This document shows, piece after piece, positions 48,947 through 59,955 of a stretch of 64,000 nt of DNA. Within the stretch, counting starts at the first letter, position 1. Each line of letters begins with the position of its first letter. Source of the stretch: Mixophyes australis. Lineage: Eukaryota; Chordata; Amphibia; Anura; Limnodynastidae. The stretch is from assembly GCA_036250195.1 (NCBI GenBank), contig JAVHZZ010000008.1:8546434-8610433 (forward strand). Direction: 5' to 3'. The translations under genes were made by a program, and so were the position numbers. The notes beneath the pieces were generated by a model. It had not been told where the DNA came from, ran no database searches, and saw only the letters and a list, made by a program, of their open reading frames with translations.

Positions 48947-49270
48947 CATCATCATCATCATCATCTATTTATATAGCGCCACTAATTCCGCAGCGCTGTA
49001 CAGAAAACTCGCCCACATCAGTCCCTGCCCCATTGGAGCTTACAGTCTAAATTCCCTAACATACACACAGACAGAGACTAGGATCAATTTTTTGATAGCG
49101 GCCAATTAACCCACTAGCATGTTTTTGGAATATGGGAGGAAACCGGAACACCCGAAGGAAACCCACGCAAACACGGAAGAACATACACATTCCACACAGA
49201 TAAGGCCATGGCCCGGGAATCGAACTCATGACCCCAGTGCTGTGAGGCAGAAGTGCTAACCACTGAGCCA
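48947..49270 (-). mobile_element. tRNA-headed SINE, near full-length copy
   Basis: Head, central segment and (CAT)n tail are all present, with TATATAGCGCCACTAATTCC next to the tail. The very 5' bases of the head are missing (it starts at TGGCTCAGTGG). Lies in a kank4 intron. Confidence 0.85.
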
Positions 49271-49956
49271 CATTTGCGACAGGCATTGTCCTCACAAATA
49301 ACAGCAAGTTCATGGATTAAATTCATCTCCAACAGTTCTTATTTTACTTATACAAAAGGGGAGATTTCTAACATCAAATAGGAAACAAGCTGTCAGAAAA
49401 GAGGTGTAGTCTCACTGGTAATAGGTCACCATCATTTTTTAGTAATGTGCCACAAACTCCACAGCACCGGAAACTCCGGATGAACAAATCATACAAATCA
49501 TTCATAAGAGCAGTACATATGAAGCTGATGAGGGAAGTTCTCATGGGAGGCAGAGGGCCGAGAGCTATAAGTTGTGGATAGATTGGGGCGTGTCCTAATG
49601 TTTGCCAATATTCCATTTTAGAATGGTGGGAGGTATGCACATTAATAGTGACTCCACAACAAACAAGTTTGCCAGAAGAATTGCAACTGATTACCGTAAC
49701 CGTTAACTCTATATTATATCAATAAAGATTATTTTTTTTCCCCCATCTAAAAAAGGAGGTATTACAGGAGTTCCAATAATTCAACACATTTTTTAAATAA
49801 AGTTTCTACTTCCCATGAATGGACACCCAACATATACATAGTGCTATTTAATAGAATTTCACAGAGCTGTAATTCACGATTTTACTTGTTCTCCTCTTGG
49901 CATCATCATCTATCTGTAATCAACTTTAAAGGGGAAAGGGCTAGACAAAAGACTGT

Positions 49957-50165
49957 AGCCAATCAGAGCACTATATAACATTAGAATGTCTACGTAACTA
50001 GACCAACCTGTAACCAATCAGAGCAATAGAACATTCACAGAGCTAGAGTAACCTGTAGCCAATCAGAGTATTAGAACATTCAAAAAGGGCTAGTCCAACC
50101 TGTACCCAATCCAACCTCTGGAACACTCACAGGGCTTGACCAACCAGTAGCCAATGAGAACCTTA
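49957..50165 (+). repeat. Degenerate 45-55-bp repeat, five copies, each with a CCAAT word
   Basis: CCAAT occurs at 49959, 50014, 50059, 50106 and 50151 in similar context: TGTAGCCAATCAGAG...TAGAACATTCACAGAGCTAG. Spacing is 45-55 bp, and units have diverged by point change and small indels. It lies in a kank4 intron. Confidence 0.85.
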
Positions 50166-51508
50166 GAAAATTCACTGAACAATTTTAAACATATTAAAAT
50201 GCCACCTGCAATAGACACATCAACAAAATATGTGTGTTACATGTGCAATATGAATTTAAATTATTTCAGGCATGTAACAGAAAAAAAAATTAGTGTGCTG
50301 GTTAAATAAGTATTTTCCCAATTTACATTAAAGACATTCTCTTCCTTCAGTGAATAAGACACTTGGAATTTGTATTAAATCACTGACAGGTTCCAAAACA
50401 CAATTCACTGAACCGTATCTGACAGTTTCCTGACACTGTACAAACATGACTTCAGATTCTGCTCTAACATGTGTTTCATACAATATCACTTCTGCTCAGG
50501 TATTATTGCAATGATGTAGGTATTATTCTTTTTATGAATGGCAATTGTGCACAATTATTCTAACGTACAAAGCCTTCTCTGTGCGGCAGAATGAGGTCAC
50601 TGACAGGCCCAATCCTCTGACATAAGCAATATTTAATGTAATCCTTAAAATCAGTGTATTTTACAGACTCACAAATAGCTTGATCATGGATAGACCTTTA
50701 GGTTAATTTCTACTGTACTGTTAACAGGTTTTTTTTGTCTGGGTGTCTCCTTGATTTGTGTTGCATGTGTCAGTGTGCAGGTGCTGATTTTTTGTGATGT
50801 TGCTATAGTCTTCAATAACTGTTTATAACAGGTTATTGCTACTAACATTCATAACATATCTCACAGAAAGCAGAATTTACAAAATGCAGAACTTCAGGTA
50901 TTGCCAGATCTTTGCACCTCTACAAATCTGATTTGTGTAAAAATCTGCCACAAATTAATTTTTCTCCAAAGGCTTCACTAGGACCATAGATTCATCCTCA
51001 TCACAGCTGTGATGTTACTGATACATTCCTATAAATCTTGATTCAGCCCAGCTTCGCTGTGTTAAGGCAATGGGTACGTACACTAATATTCTATCCACTG
51101 ATTACAAAGCAAACATTCTAAGACTAATAATCTAGACACAATTTGTGATGCTCTATTGCGCTCTAGCAGATATCATTTTTCATTTCCTATTTAAAATAAC
51201 ATAACATAAGACATTGAGCCTTTATTTCTTTTCATACCTAAACAGCGACACCTGTGCAGACTGTAAATGAACGGAGAACATTAAACCTCACCCTAATTAG
51301 GATCTGAGAACACCAAGGCAAGTCCTCCGGAAAGTAATAAGTCTTTGTATAATCAAACCATCATGTTTTGTATCATAATGTTTTATAAATACAGGTGTAA
51401 TTCAAATCCAACCTCTAACGGACAGGCTAACACCTACTCTTGAAAGCAAATGAATGAACTCAAAAACCATATGTTTGTGGGTGTAAAATATATCTAAGTG
51501 GGTATGAC

Positions 51509-52041
51509 TTTTAAAATCGCTTTATTTACATTGGTACAAGATTATACAAGGGACAATATGGTGGTTTACAAAGTTTGCAACAGTTTTAAGCAATAATGGT
51601 TTGGCACACGCGAGTATTGTTTGATGAACATTATTTATGTGCAATACAAATGTTAAACGACAATAAATGCTGTTACTGAATTACAAATGATTTGTTGTTT
51701 GTTCTAAACATTCCCCACTATAGGGATACTTTTAAGCCATAAGTAACAGTCAGTGTGGATTGGAAAGTATACTAAGGATCCCAGGTCTTGTGGAATTTCT
51801 TCATTGTGCTGTTTTGTTTTGCAAGCTTGTTATATTCCATATTCAATATAAACCAGATGTGATTAACTACCTCTTGATGAGTGAGGGTGTCTAGTTTTTT
51901 CCCTGTTTCATACAATCTTGTGTTTGGCTGTAGTGTCAGGTTATCTGAGCTTTTGTCAATATATTCGATGGGATCACATAATAGGGAGATTGGGAGGCTG
52001 AAGTTTGAGCATTGTCCTCTGATGTTGGAGATTAGTGCCAA
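51509..52041 (-). mobile_element. Likely L1-type LINE 3' end (ORF2 C-terminus and 3' UTR)
   Basis: A minus-strand open frame (52041-51772) ends EEVVN-like HQEVVNHIWFILNMEYNKLA then KFHKTWDP-stop. This pattern, a helix then K.....W.P at the very end, resembles the C-terminus of L1/Tx1 ORF2 proteins. About 250 bp of A/T-rich 3' UTR follows, with AATAAAGCGATTTTAAAAG near 51511. Assignment is by resemblance only. Confidence 0.45.
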
Positions 52042-53135
52042 GATGTTGCTCCAGTAATATACAGATATGTGTATGTTTTAAATGGCAGCTGTGTAGATGC
52101 GATTGTCTTCTGTTATCAGCTATTTTAGACACTCAGTGGCTCTCTGCAATGCTAATTAATAGCAAGAAGTCAGGAGTGCATATTAATAACGGCGTCCCCC
52201 AAAAGCACAGACACATTTTAAATACCTTTAGTGACAAGGTCCTTAAACTTTCTACATAAATACTACAAAATGTTACATTAAGCTCTTGTATACAAGCAGT
52301 GCTAACTATTCGCATGGGCATAGTATAACAAGGTGTCAGAGTCAAATACTATAACCAAAATAATGCCATACAATAGTGTGCTGGAAGCCTGGCCACAAAT
52401 AAACCTTAGAGTCAACCAAGTTCACTATTCAAATTTCATGACACCGAGATGACAATTACAAAATACCAAGGACCTCTTCCCGTATATTCAATAGACCATT
52501 ACACTATTGTAATTAAAGTGTCAGAAAGCTACATCATTAAGCCTTACAGCGCAGTATATTATATACATTACTCCTGGTGGTCTGCCACTTAGACTATAAA
52601 ACAAGAGTGAGAATTCCATCCCTTCTGACAGTAAAGGGTTATTTATGTAAACTGCACTAGTGATGAGATGTTTACAAGTGAAGTCTTTTCAAGGTCGCCC
52701 AGCCCGGCCTGGGTGTATGTGGAGCATCACATCTGGAAATCATAATGGAATAATACTCAATAACAGAGAAAAATGTGACTATGGTGACTGAGAGACAATG
52801 CTTAGATTCCAGGACTCCTAGTTACACTAAATCAAATCTGCAGTTCAGAAAGAGAACATTTACTGAGCAGGTATATTGAGAAACGTTTCTGGGATAAAAA
52901 ATAAGCTCAGGGAAGGAGAAATCTCTGTTGTTTTGCAACATAATAAGACGTTGCCCCAGAGCTATAGAGCCATCGGCCCACAGTAAATCTACCGGGGCTG
53001 GTTGGCAAGTGGTTAGCACACGGCTATCCTGACTCCTATCACGGTGTGTTTATAATCTGCTTCTGCCTTTCCCACTTATTTTCTAGTTACAATAATATTA
53101 GCTGAATTGTTTACTATATATAGCCACAATACTCT

Positions 53136-53866
53136 GCAAACGTTTTAAGGCAGGTATGGAAAAAATGCTGCAAAGTAAGAATGCTTGCAAAAATAGAAGT
53201 GTTAATAGTTTATATTTATTGATTTAATAAAATGCAAAGTGAATGAACAGAAGAGAAATCTAAATCAACCCAATAGTTGGTGTGATCACCCTTTTAGAGC
53301 AGTACAATAATTAGTGTCATCAGGCAATAATGAAGCATGGTGGAGGTTCCTTGCAAGTCTGGGGCTGCATTTCAGCAAATGGAGCTGGGGACTTGGTTAG
53401 GATAAATGGTGTCCTCGATGCTGAGAAATACAGGGAGGTAATTATCAATCATGCATTACCATCAGGGGGGAGTCTGATTGGCTCCAAATTTATTCTGCAG
53501 CAGGACAAGGACCCCAAACATACAGCCAATGTCATGAAGAACTATTTTCAGTGTAAAGAAGAACAAGGAGTCCTGGAAGTGATGATATGGCCCCCACAGA
53601 GCCCGGATCTCAACATTATCGAGTCTGTCTGGGATTACATGAAGAGACTGAAGGATTTGAACCAGCTACATCCACAGAACATCTGTGGTTAGTTCTCCAA
53701 TATGTTTGGAACAACCTCCCTGCTGAGTTCCTTCAAAAACTGTGTGCAAGTGTACCTAGAAGAACTGATGATTTTATGCTGATAAAAATAAACTATTAAC
53801 ACTTCTATTTTTGAAAGCATTCTTACTTTATACACACACAATACTGCAGGTGTCGAAAAAAATGCA
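53136..53866 (+). mobile_element. Internally deleted Tc1-type transposon with transposase remnant
   Basis: The frame from 53330 reads the C-terminal half of a Tc1 transposase: KHGGGSLQVWGCISANG, ILQQDKDPKHTA (second catalytic Asp) and WPPQSPDLNIIESVWD (catalytic Glu). By my count 38 residues separate QQD and the Glu. One frameshift near 53660-53690 moves the end (YVWNNLPAEFLQ) to another frame. The N-terminal DNA-binding half and first Asp are deleted. Ends are inverted: GTAAGAATGCTTGCAAAAAT / ATTTTTGAAAGCATTCTTAC, with AGAAGTGTTAATAGTTTA also paired. It is dead. Confidence 0.9.
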
Positions 53867-54616
53867 CCCACCTCAGATATGTTTTAAGTTGTATTGTATA
53901 TTAACATGTGTTTTATCTGCAGACAAGACACAGCAAGGCGAAAAAGCATTGCAGTCAGCGGCCATGGGGATACCCTTCTTTTAAAGTGCGGCCGATATGC
54001 TCAATAGCACCCTTATGAAGCCAGGGTAAAGGGGGGTGGGATCCCCAGGGGGCATACAGGACCCCCTCTCATTGGTTGTGATAATTATGGTTTCAGCTGG
54101 AGCTGATGGATGCACTGCTATTTACTTTGTCACTTTTCAAAAGATTTTAAAATGAAGCGGTGACCTCTTTTTTTAAACAAATCTCTTGTCTTTAGTTCAA
54201 GGAAAAGAGAGGTGGGTAGTAAGAAAGGGGGCAGTTTAAGATATTTTATTGTATCACAGCGACGTCACCATAGACTCTAGGCAGCTGCATTTCATGTATT
54301 TTGACAAATCCTCCAATAAGACACATTGTAGCAAAAAAAGAAAATAAAAAAAGTTCCAGCAGGTATTCTCTGTATAAACAAACATTTTCCTTTCATTAAA
54401 CTGTATTGTCTGCTATAATCATATAATACCACAAATTATATGGTACTTTACACATAACATTTCCAGAAAGTCTGCATTATAAAAAACCCTTGAGTAATAT
54501 GTACCGTGTTGCATGTGAAATAATGTACAAAGTAATAATCTTATCATACTTCATGGACACATAATATTAGTCACCTTATTGATATAGACAAAACAATCTG
54601 CAGTTTTAAATGTTAC

Positions 54617-54808
54617 CTTTGCGGATTCTGTTGGTCCTCGGACGTGGTTGGGCCTGAAGTCTCCTGTAACTCCTCCTCGGATTTCGATACAACAATGGTG
54701 TCCACGTGGCCATTGTCACAATCTTGTGAATGCGTCGGAACCTCCGCCAGCTCGCCAGCTCCGAATTCCTCCGAGGAGCTTGAATCCTCGCTAGATGTCG
54801 TTTCATAA
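54617..54808 (-). CDS. kank4: kank4 exon: acidic Ser/Glu linker
   Basis: Acceptor gtgcttag and donor caaag|gtaaca. It encodes YETTSSEDSSSSEEFGAGEL and a further acidic, Ser/Thr-rich stretch to NPQ plus a split Arg codon. YETTSSEETSGED is the human counterpart; the rest is low-complexity and diverged. No domain; probably disordered. Confidence 0.9.
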
Positions 54809-57800
54809 CTAAGCACATCATATTGGATTAAAAAAATCAATATACCACATAAAAACAATACAAGAAGAAAAAACACACAAATCCTACAACGGAATGAGTC
54901 ATGTTTGATCCTACGATACATATCTCAAAGGAAATCGTGTGCCAAAGTTCATATCAGTCTTGTTGCAGTATTTAAAAGATCAAATCAATCATTGCAGACT
55001 TTGTGGGGAGGGTGGGGTTAAATATACAAAATGTGTCCTTTGTATAACCCCTACTTCATATCCCTCTTTTAGATTGTATCTAACAAGTACTTTATTGAGC
55101 AAATTCTCAATCCTCTGTTGGGCTGAGCACATGCAGTCCTTCTGTGCTTTTTAGCTATGCTTTTATATTATCATAAGAGTTGGTGAAAAGCTTTCTATTA
55201 TCAGCAAGTGAAAGAGTGGGCATCTGCTGAAAAGAGAATGGTACTGAATAACATTAATACTTACACTAAGGAAGAGCAAAACAATGCTAAAACTAGGACT
55301 TATTTTCTAATTAAATTAATTGAAAATGTTAAGTATATTTCTTGTTACATAACTCGTTTAGAAGCCATGGTCACATGACACCAACCGTTTGTTACACGGT
55401 ATATTGCGTTTGTCAGTGTCAGACAGATATTCAAGTGCTACAGATAGAATCCCCCGCAGGGTCAAGTAATAGCTTTTTGCCTCCCATTAATCACAATTAG
55501 TTTAAAGTTAGGAAACCAGCAGATGAAGTTTAAGTAAGTCAGGAGGGTCAGCTCATTAGCCGAGGACTCTGGACAGTATCTGGAAGTCTTGTGTTGAGAG
55601 ATTTTAACTCAGCTTGTTTAATATTTTGTTGTTTTTTTTACTCACTAATAAAACATTTATAACAAACTCTCCATAATATTTTTATTCCCACCATATTACT
55701 GTGGTCCAAATATTAGGTACAAATGTGAAACCTGTTTACTCCTGTACGATATTAAGCTTACACTGACTGAATAAAGAAAAAAAAAATATAGAAAAACACT
55801 TGTTATGATTGTTAATACAAATTATAAAAATAAATATTCTAGAATAATAAAGTATGTATGCTGTACCAGTTTCATCTCGTAACAATTGCACGTGCTTCAA
55901 TGGTAAATTAGGTAAAAAAACGGCAAAATCCTACTCGATAATGAAAAGTTGTTGGTCTCTTAGCTCTTTCTCTTTGTATAAATGTAAATCCTGCTAAGAC
56001 TGAAATTGGGAGCTATCCCTCTCCCTGCAGAATAAGTAAGAGAAGGATAGGTATATTGTCTCAGCGCACTAGTAAGTATATTATTATGTTAGCTACAATG
56101 TGATGGTGTGCATCTGCATGCGTCTTGAACTTAATATCTGTATTGCATGCATAGGTATAAAGCACACAAATAGAATTGTTAAAAAACATTTATAAAATCA
56201 ATGATAGGTAAATAGCATCCCAACAGTGACATACACATACATAACATATATAGATGCCACACAATCATAACCTAAAGATTTAAGGCAAATCAGTCTGTTT
56301 GAAACCAGACTGAAACCAATCACAGATGATACTTCGAATAAACCAAAGTCCTGTTCCCGATTTTGGAATTTTTGTCTCATTCAGATGAATAGCAAGAGTA
56401 TATTTTACTGCATGAGTCTTTAAGGTTAGTGCATTTCAAGTTATTGGTCTAGAGGTGAATATCATATAGTTCAGTCCAATCGTATTGACCACTTAGAGAC
56501 TTCTCTAAACGAAAGCCTCAACAATGGTTTTGCGATGCGATGGGAAAAACACAAATTTTGTATCTCCTACAAAATCTTATCTAATCTCCTCCGATTCAGT
56601 GATTACCTAATGGCTCTAACTCTCCCAAGCAGGAGAGCGTCACTTCTGCTAAAACAAGACTTATTAAAATTGATAGCGAGATTGTCAAAGCCCCTCCGCA
56701 CATGAGTTTATCAGAGATTTTATTCTAACTGATATATAGAGCCAGAACCTCTGAACACCACTATGGGCTGTTAGAAGCACCAGGGACCTGGGGAAACGGA
56801 GGACTGCAGGAGTGCAAATAAGCAAGGCAGATTGGCTTATCTTCAATAATCTGGTGAATCACACCACAAGTTGCAGCCTGATGTTGGTTATTGATGTTGG
56901 CCACGCACATAGCCATCTTTTCTGCCAGTTTGGACACTTTAGACAAAATTGACCCAAAATCTCAAAATGATCGCTTTGTTGAAATTTTTTTAAAAAAAAT
57001 ATCTGATTAATTTGCAATGTTAACAAGGAGCCATATAAATCTGATCATGGAGCCGCCCATCATGACTGACACCCAATAATGACTGTCCATGTGCAGTATC
57101 ACATGGTAGCAAAATGGGCCCAAATGACTGGATCTATTAAACAATACTTTTAGCTATTATAAATATAGACTGGAGAGCTTGCCGGTAAAATTTACTCAGA
57201 CTAAAGCAGGTTTGTTGGATCTTGTGACAAAATCTACAATTGACATTACTATTATGACTCTCTTGCACAGGCTCAATGACATCACAAATGGAGAAAATCA
57301 GTGGACTGATCTGGATAAACGTTTTATGATAAATATACAGACTAATATACATCACAGAGATAATTCTCGAATGGTGTTGGAGCGAATAGTTTATGTAAAG
57401 ATTCCATTTTGCAACATTTTCCAGATGCTTTTTGGAGTTGAGTCTAAAGGTGGATTTCTTGGGAAACGTAAAGGGATTTTCCACCTTCGGGACATCTGCA
57501 GGGGGTGCCAAAACATAAGGCTTTAATTGTTCCCTGGCAGCAGTCGGGGACACCCCTGACGCTGCCACTGTGACTGGCCGTAATTATTGTGTCATGGGCA
57601 GGTGAAGCTGGGAGTGGGGGGTGCCTGTGGCTGGATGTTAGTTGTGAACATTTGGGATCTGATGGGATTATTAATTAGAGTGGGCATAAACACTGGTCAG
57701 AATATCCACTTAAAAACAGGCAGAGTATACTTCAGTTAAATATTCATGGTAGCCCGGCTCTTAAATGAACGACGAGTATTAAGTAGAATAGAGACTCTTC

Positions 57801-57949
57801 ATCTGCAGGTTATTCATATATAATAAGGACCCCCTGTTCCACCAGCCCAGTGTTCCCCATATCAGCACTTCAGCCGGCTGACCCCTAATCACCAAGCAAT
57901 GTAAATCAGGCCACAAAAGTAACATTGTGCGCGTCTAGTTGATGCTTAC
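54809..57949 (-). other. kank4: kank4 intron with an unassigned open stretch
   Basis: Mostly A/T-rich unique sequence. The minus strand is open from about 57583 to 57137; its first third (57583-57400) has coding-like composition (PYVLAPPADVPKVENPFTF, KKSTFRLNSKKHLEN) that I do not recognise. No ATG or good splice sites frame it. Confidence 0.4.
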
Positions 57950-58070
57950 CCACCATTGACCCCAACAAACTGGAGATTCTTCTTGGCTCGAGCCTCGCTG
58001 CTCGGAGCCGGCCGGACGCTATTGTTTTTCTTCTTCATAATAGATTTCAGGCTGCTTCTGGGGGAGGCTT
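57950..58070 (-). CDS. kank4: kank4 exon: basic KK-rich linker
   Basis: Acceptor tgcacag at 58071-58077 and donor gg|gtaagc. It encodes EASPRSSLKSIMKKK, a basic stretch, then KKNLQFVGVNGG. The LKSIMKKK and KNLQFVGVNGG text matches vertebrate KANK4 and its paralogues. It enters with two bases of a split Glu codon and leaves with two bases of a split Gly codon. Confidence 0.93.
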
Positions 58071-58937
58071 CTGTGCAGGAAACAATAGAAATGAATTAGT
58101 AGCGTACAGCTGGTGGGGTGGACCCTTATAATGTCTATGACTGATCACTGTGGCAGACGTGGGTATTGAGAGAACGGTAGGAAGCAGACCTAGATTTAAA
58201 TATTTTGCCCCTCAGGCCATTGTATCATCCCCCATGGCAATCCATCTGTATAATATAAATACAACAACATAATTTAGCGCTAATTGAGTCTATTGTTATA
58301 TATTTAAAATATATGGATGATAACTGATGCTTACTTGGGTATTGAGGAAATTATAGGAAGCTGATACAGATATACAGATTTTGCAACCCCTGGTCACTGT
58401 ACCCATACATGGTCCCAGCCCACATTGCAATCTATCTGTATAAATTAAATACATTACATAATTTATTGCTAATTGAGCTTGTTGCCTTAGATGTCACTGA
58501 CATAATGGGCCTGTTTCATTAAGGAAGAAAGTAAAGCAAAAAAAAAAAAAGGAAAACAAAAAAGGAGTAACTTTGCACCTTGGCAAAACCATGTTGCATT
58601 GGAGGGGGAGGTAAATTTAAAATGTTGGGACAGATTTATAGTTGGGGTAGGGCATGTCCTAGATCAACATTAAATTTCAGTGTAAAAATAAAGCTATCCA
58701 GTATTTGTGCGCTACATGAAAAAGCAGCCAGTATTTCCCTTACATGCAAAATCTTAAACGGATTTGCACCCCTTGCATTGTAACATGGTTTGTCCAGCAG
58801 GAAACTACTTTTTTATTTGCTCTACTTTTCTTAATGAACCAGGCCCAATATGTTTTTCCTATTCGATAGTTCAGTCCTAAATCGTTACACTTGTAGTCAC
58901 TGTGATGAGCTGTGAGCTATGTATTTTACGGTTAGCA

Positions 58938-59220
58938 CATACTTGCCAACTCTCCCGGAATGTCCGGGAGACTCCCAAAATCCGGATCGGTCTCCTGGAG
59001 TCCCAGGAGAGCAGGCAAGTCTCCCGCATCCCGCAATTTGCTGGGCATAATAACTCGATTTGCAGTGAATTGCGTCATTTTGGCCTCATCCCTCGCGACA
59101 AAACGTCATTTCCGTCACAGGGCCAATAGCTGGATTTTGGCAACGCCCCTCCCGCCCTCTAGTCACGCTCCCCCTGTCCAGGATCTCCCGAACTTCAGTG
59201 CTTGAAAGTAGGCAAGTATG
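58938..59220. mobile_element. MITE with CATACTTGCC ends and 8-bp target duplication
   Basis: Starts CATACTTGCCAACTCTCCCG and ends TAGGCAAGTATG. Flanks GGTTAGCA and GGTTAACA agree at 7 of 8 bases, so probably hAT-type. Non-coding; a shorter relative is at 36986-37177. Confidence 0.82.
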
Positions 59221-59414
59221 GGTTAACAATGGATTTGGAGGAAATACTTCATCAAGCTCTCATTTTAAGAAAGCTGCAGAATAATAATTATCCAACTGAT
59301 AATATGATTATCTGCAAACTTTATTAATTATTTAGGAGAGGGAACTGTAAGAACTAAAAAAAAAACACACCAAAGTCTGGCTGTCTGCCCTGTTCTGGTG
59401 TATTACATAGGTAT

Positions 59415-59439
59415 GGGGGGGGGGGGGGGGGGGGGGGGG
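59415..59439 (+). repeat. 25-base poly-G tract
   Basis: An unbroken run of 25 G in the first visible kank4 intron, so poly-C in the kank4 transcript. Shorter G or C runs occur at 31086-31103 (18 C), 32651-32664 (14 G) and 40999-41011 (13 G). Confidence 0.95.
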
Positions 59440-59955
59440 CAGATGTCAGCTGAAAGCTTAAGCCCACAAAACAGATAATTTGTGTTCCTCAATTGAAGAA
59501 GTGAGAGAAAAAGAAAAAGTCTGTAGAGTTCACTTTAAAATTGTTGGTAGTCTTTAAGCACATTGTCTAATCTACTTTGTTAAGTATTCCACTAATGCTT
59601 ATTTTAAACACAACCACATACTTGGTTTATCTTTACATGTCGGTATTGAATTTCCATGATGTATGACTATCAGGCAGGAAATATTAAATAAACAAGCTCC
59701 CTCCATTCTGGTCACAGGCCTGTCAGGTACAAGTTATGGAGGAAACCAGCTGAATTGGACACACTTGGCTTGTGACAAAAAATAAATAAAATCAAAAAGT
59801 CTTTATAGTGTATGTTTTACGATGATAAAAAAAAATAGCTTATGCTAGCAAGAATTCCATCACTGCTCTCAATACAATTTATGGCCACGCATCGACCAGA
59901 TCTTTTCCAAAACATTTTACAGTGATTATAAAGTCTTTATCTGCCCCTTGCTCAC

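Larger units (their letters stand above)
46943..54616 (-). other. kank4: kank4 intron (7.7 kb)
   Basis: Contains the SINE at 48947, the CCAAT-repeat at 49957, the L1-like end at 51509 and the Tc1 relic at 53136. The stretch 47000-48940 is purine-rich on + around 47900-48880 with no recognisable feature. 50170-51500 and 52042-53135 are A/T-rich with nothing recognised. Confidence 0.65.

Noticed and set aside
57137..57399. Rest of the 143-codon minus-strand open frame
   Set aside because: A/T-rich, with composition of translated intron (HSRIISVMYISLYIYHK); no support as coding.
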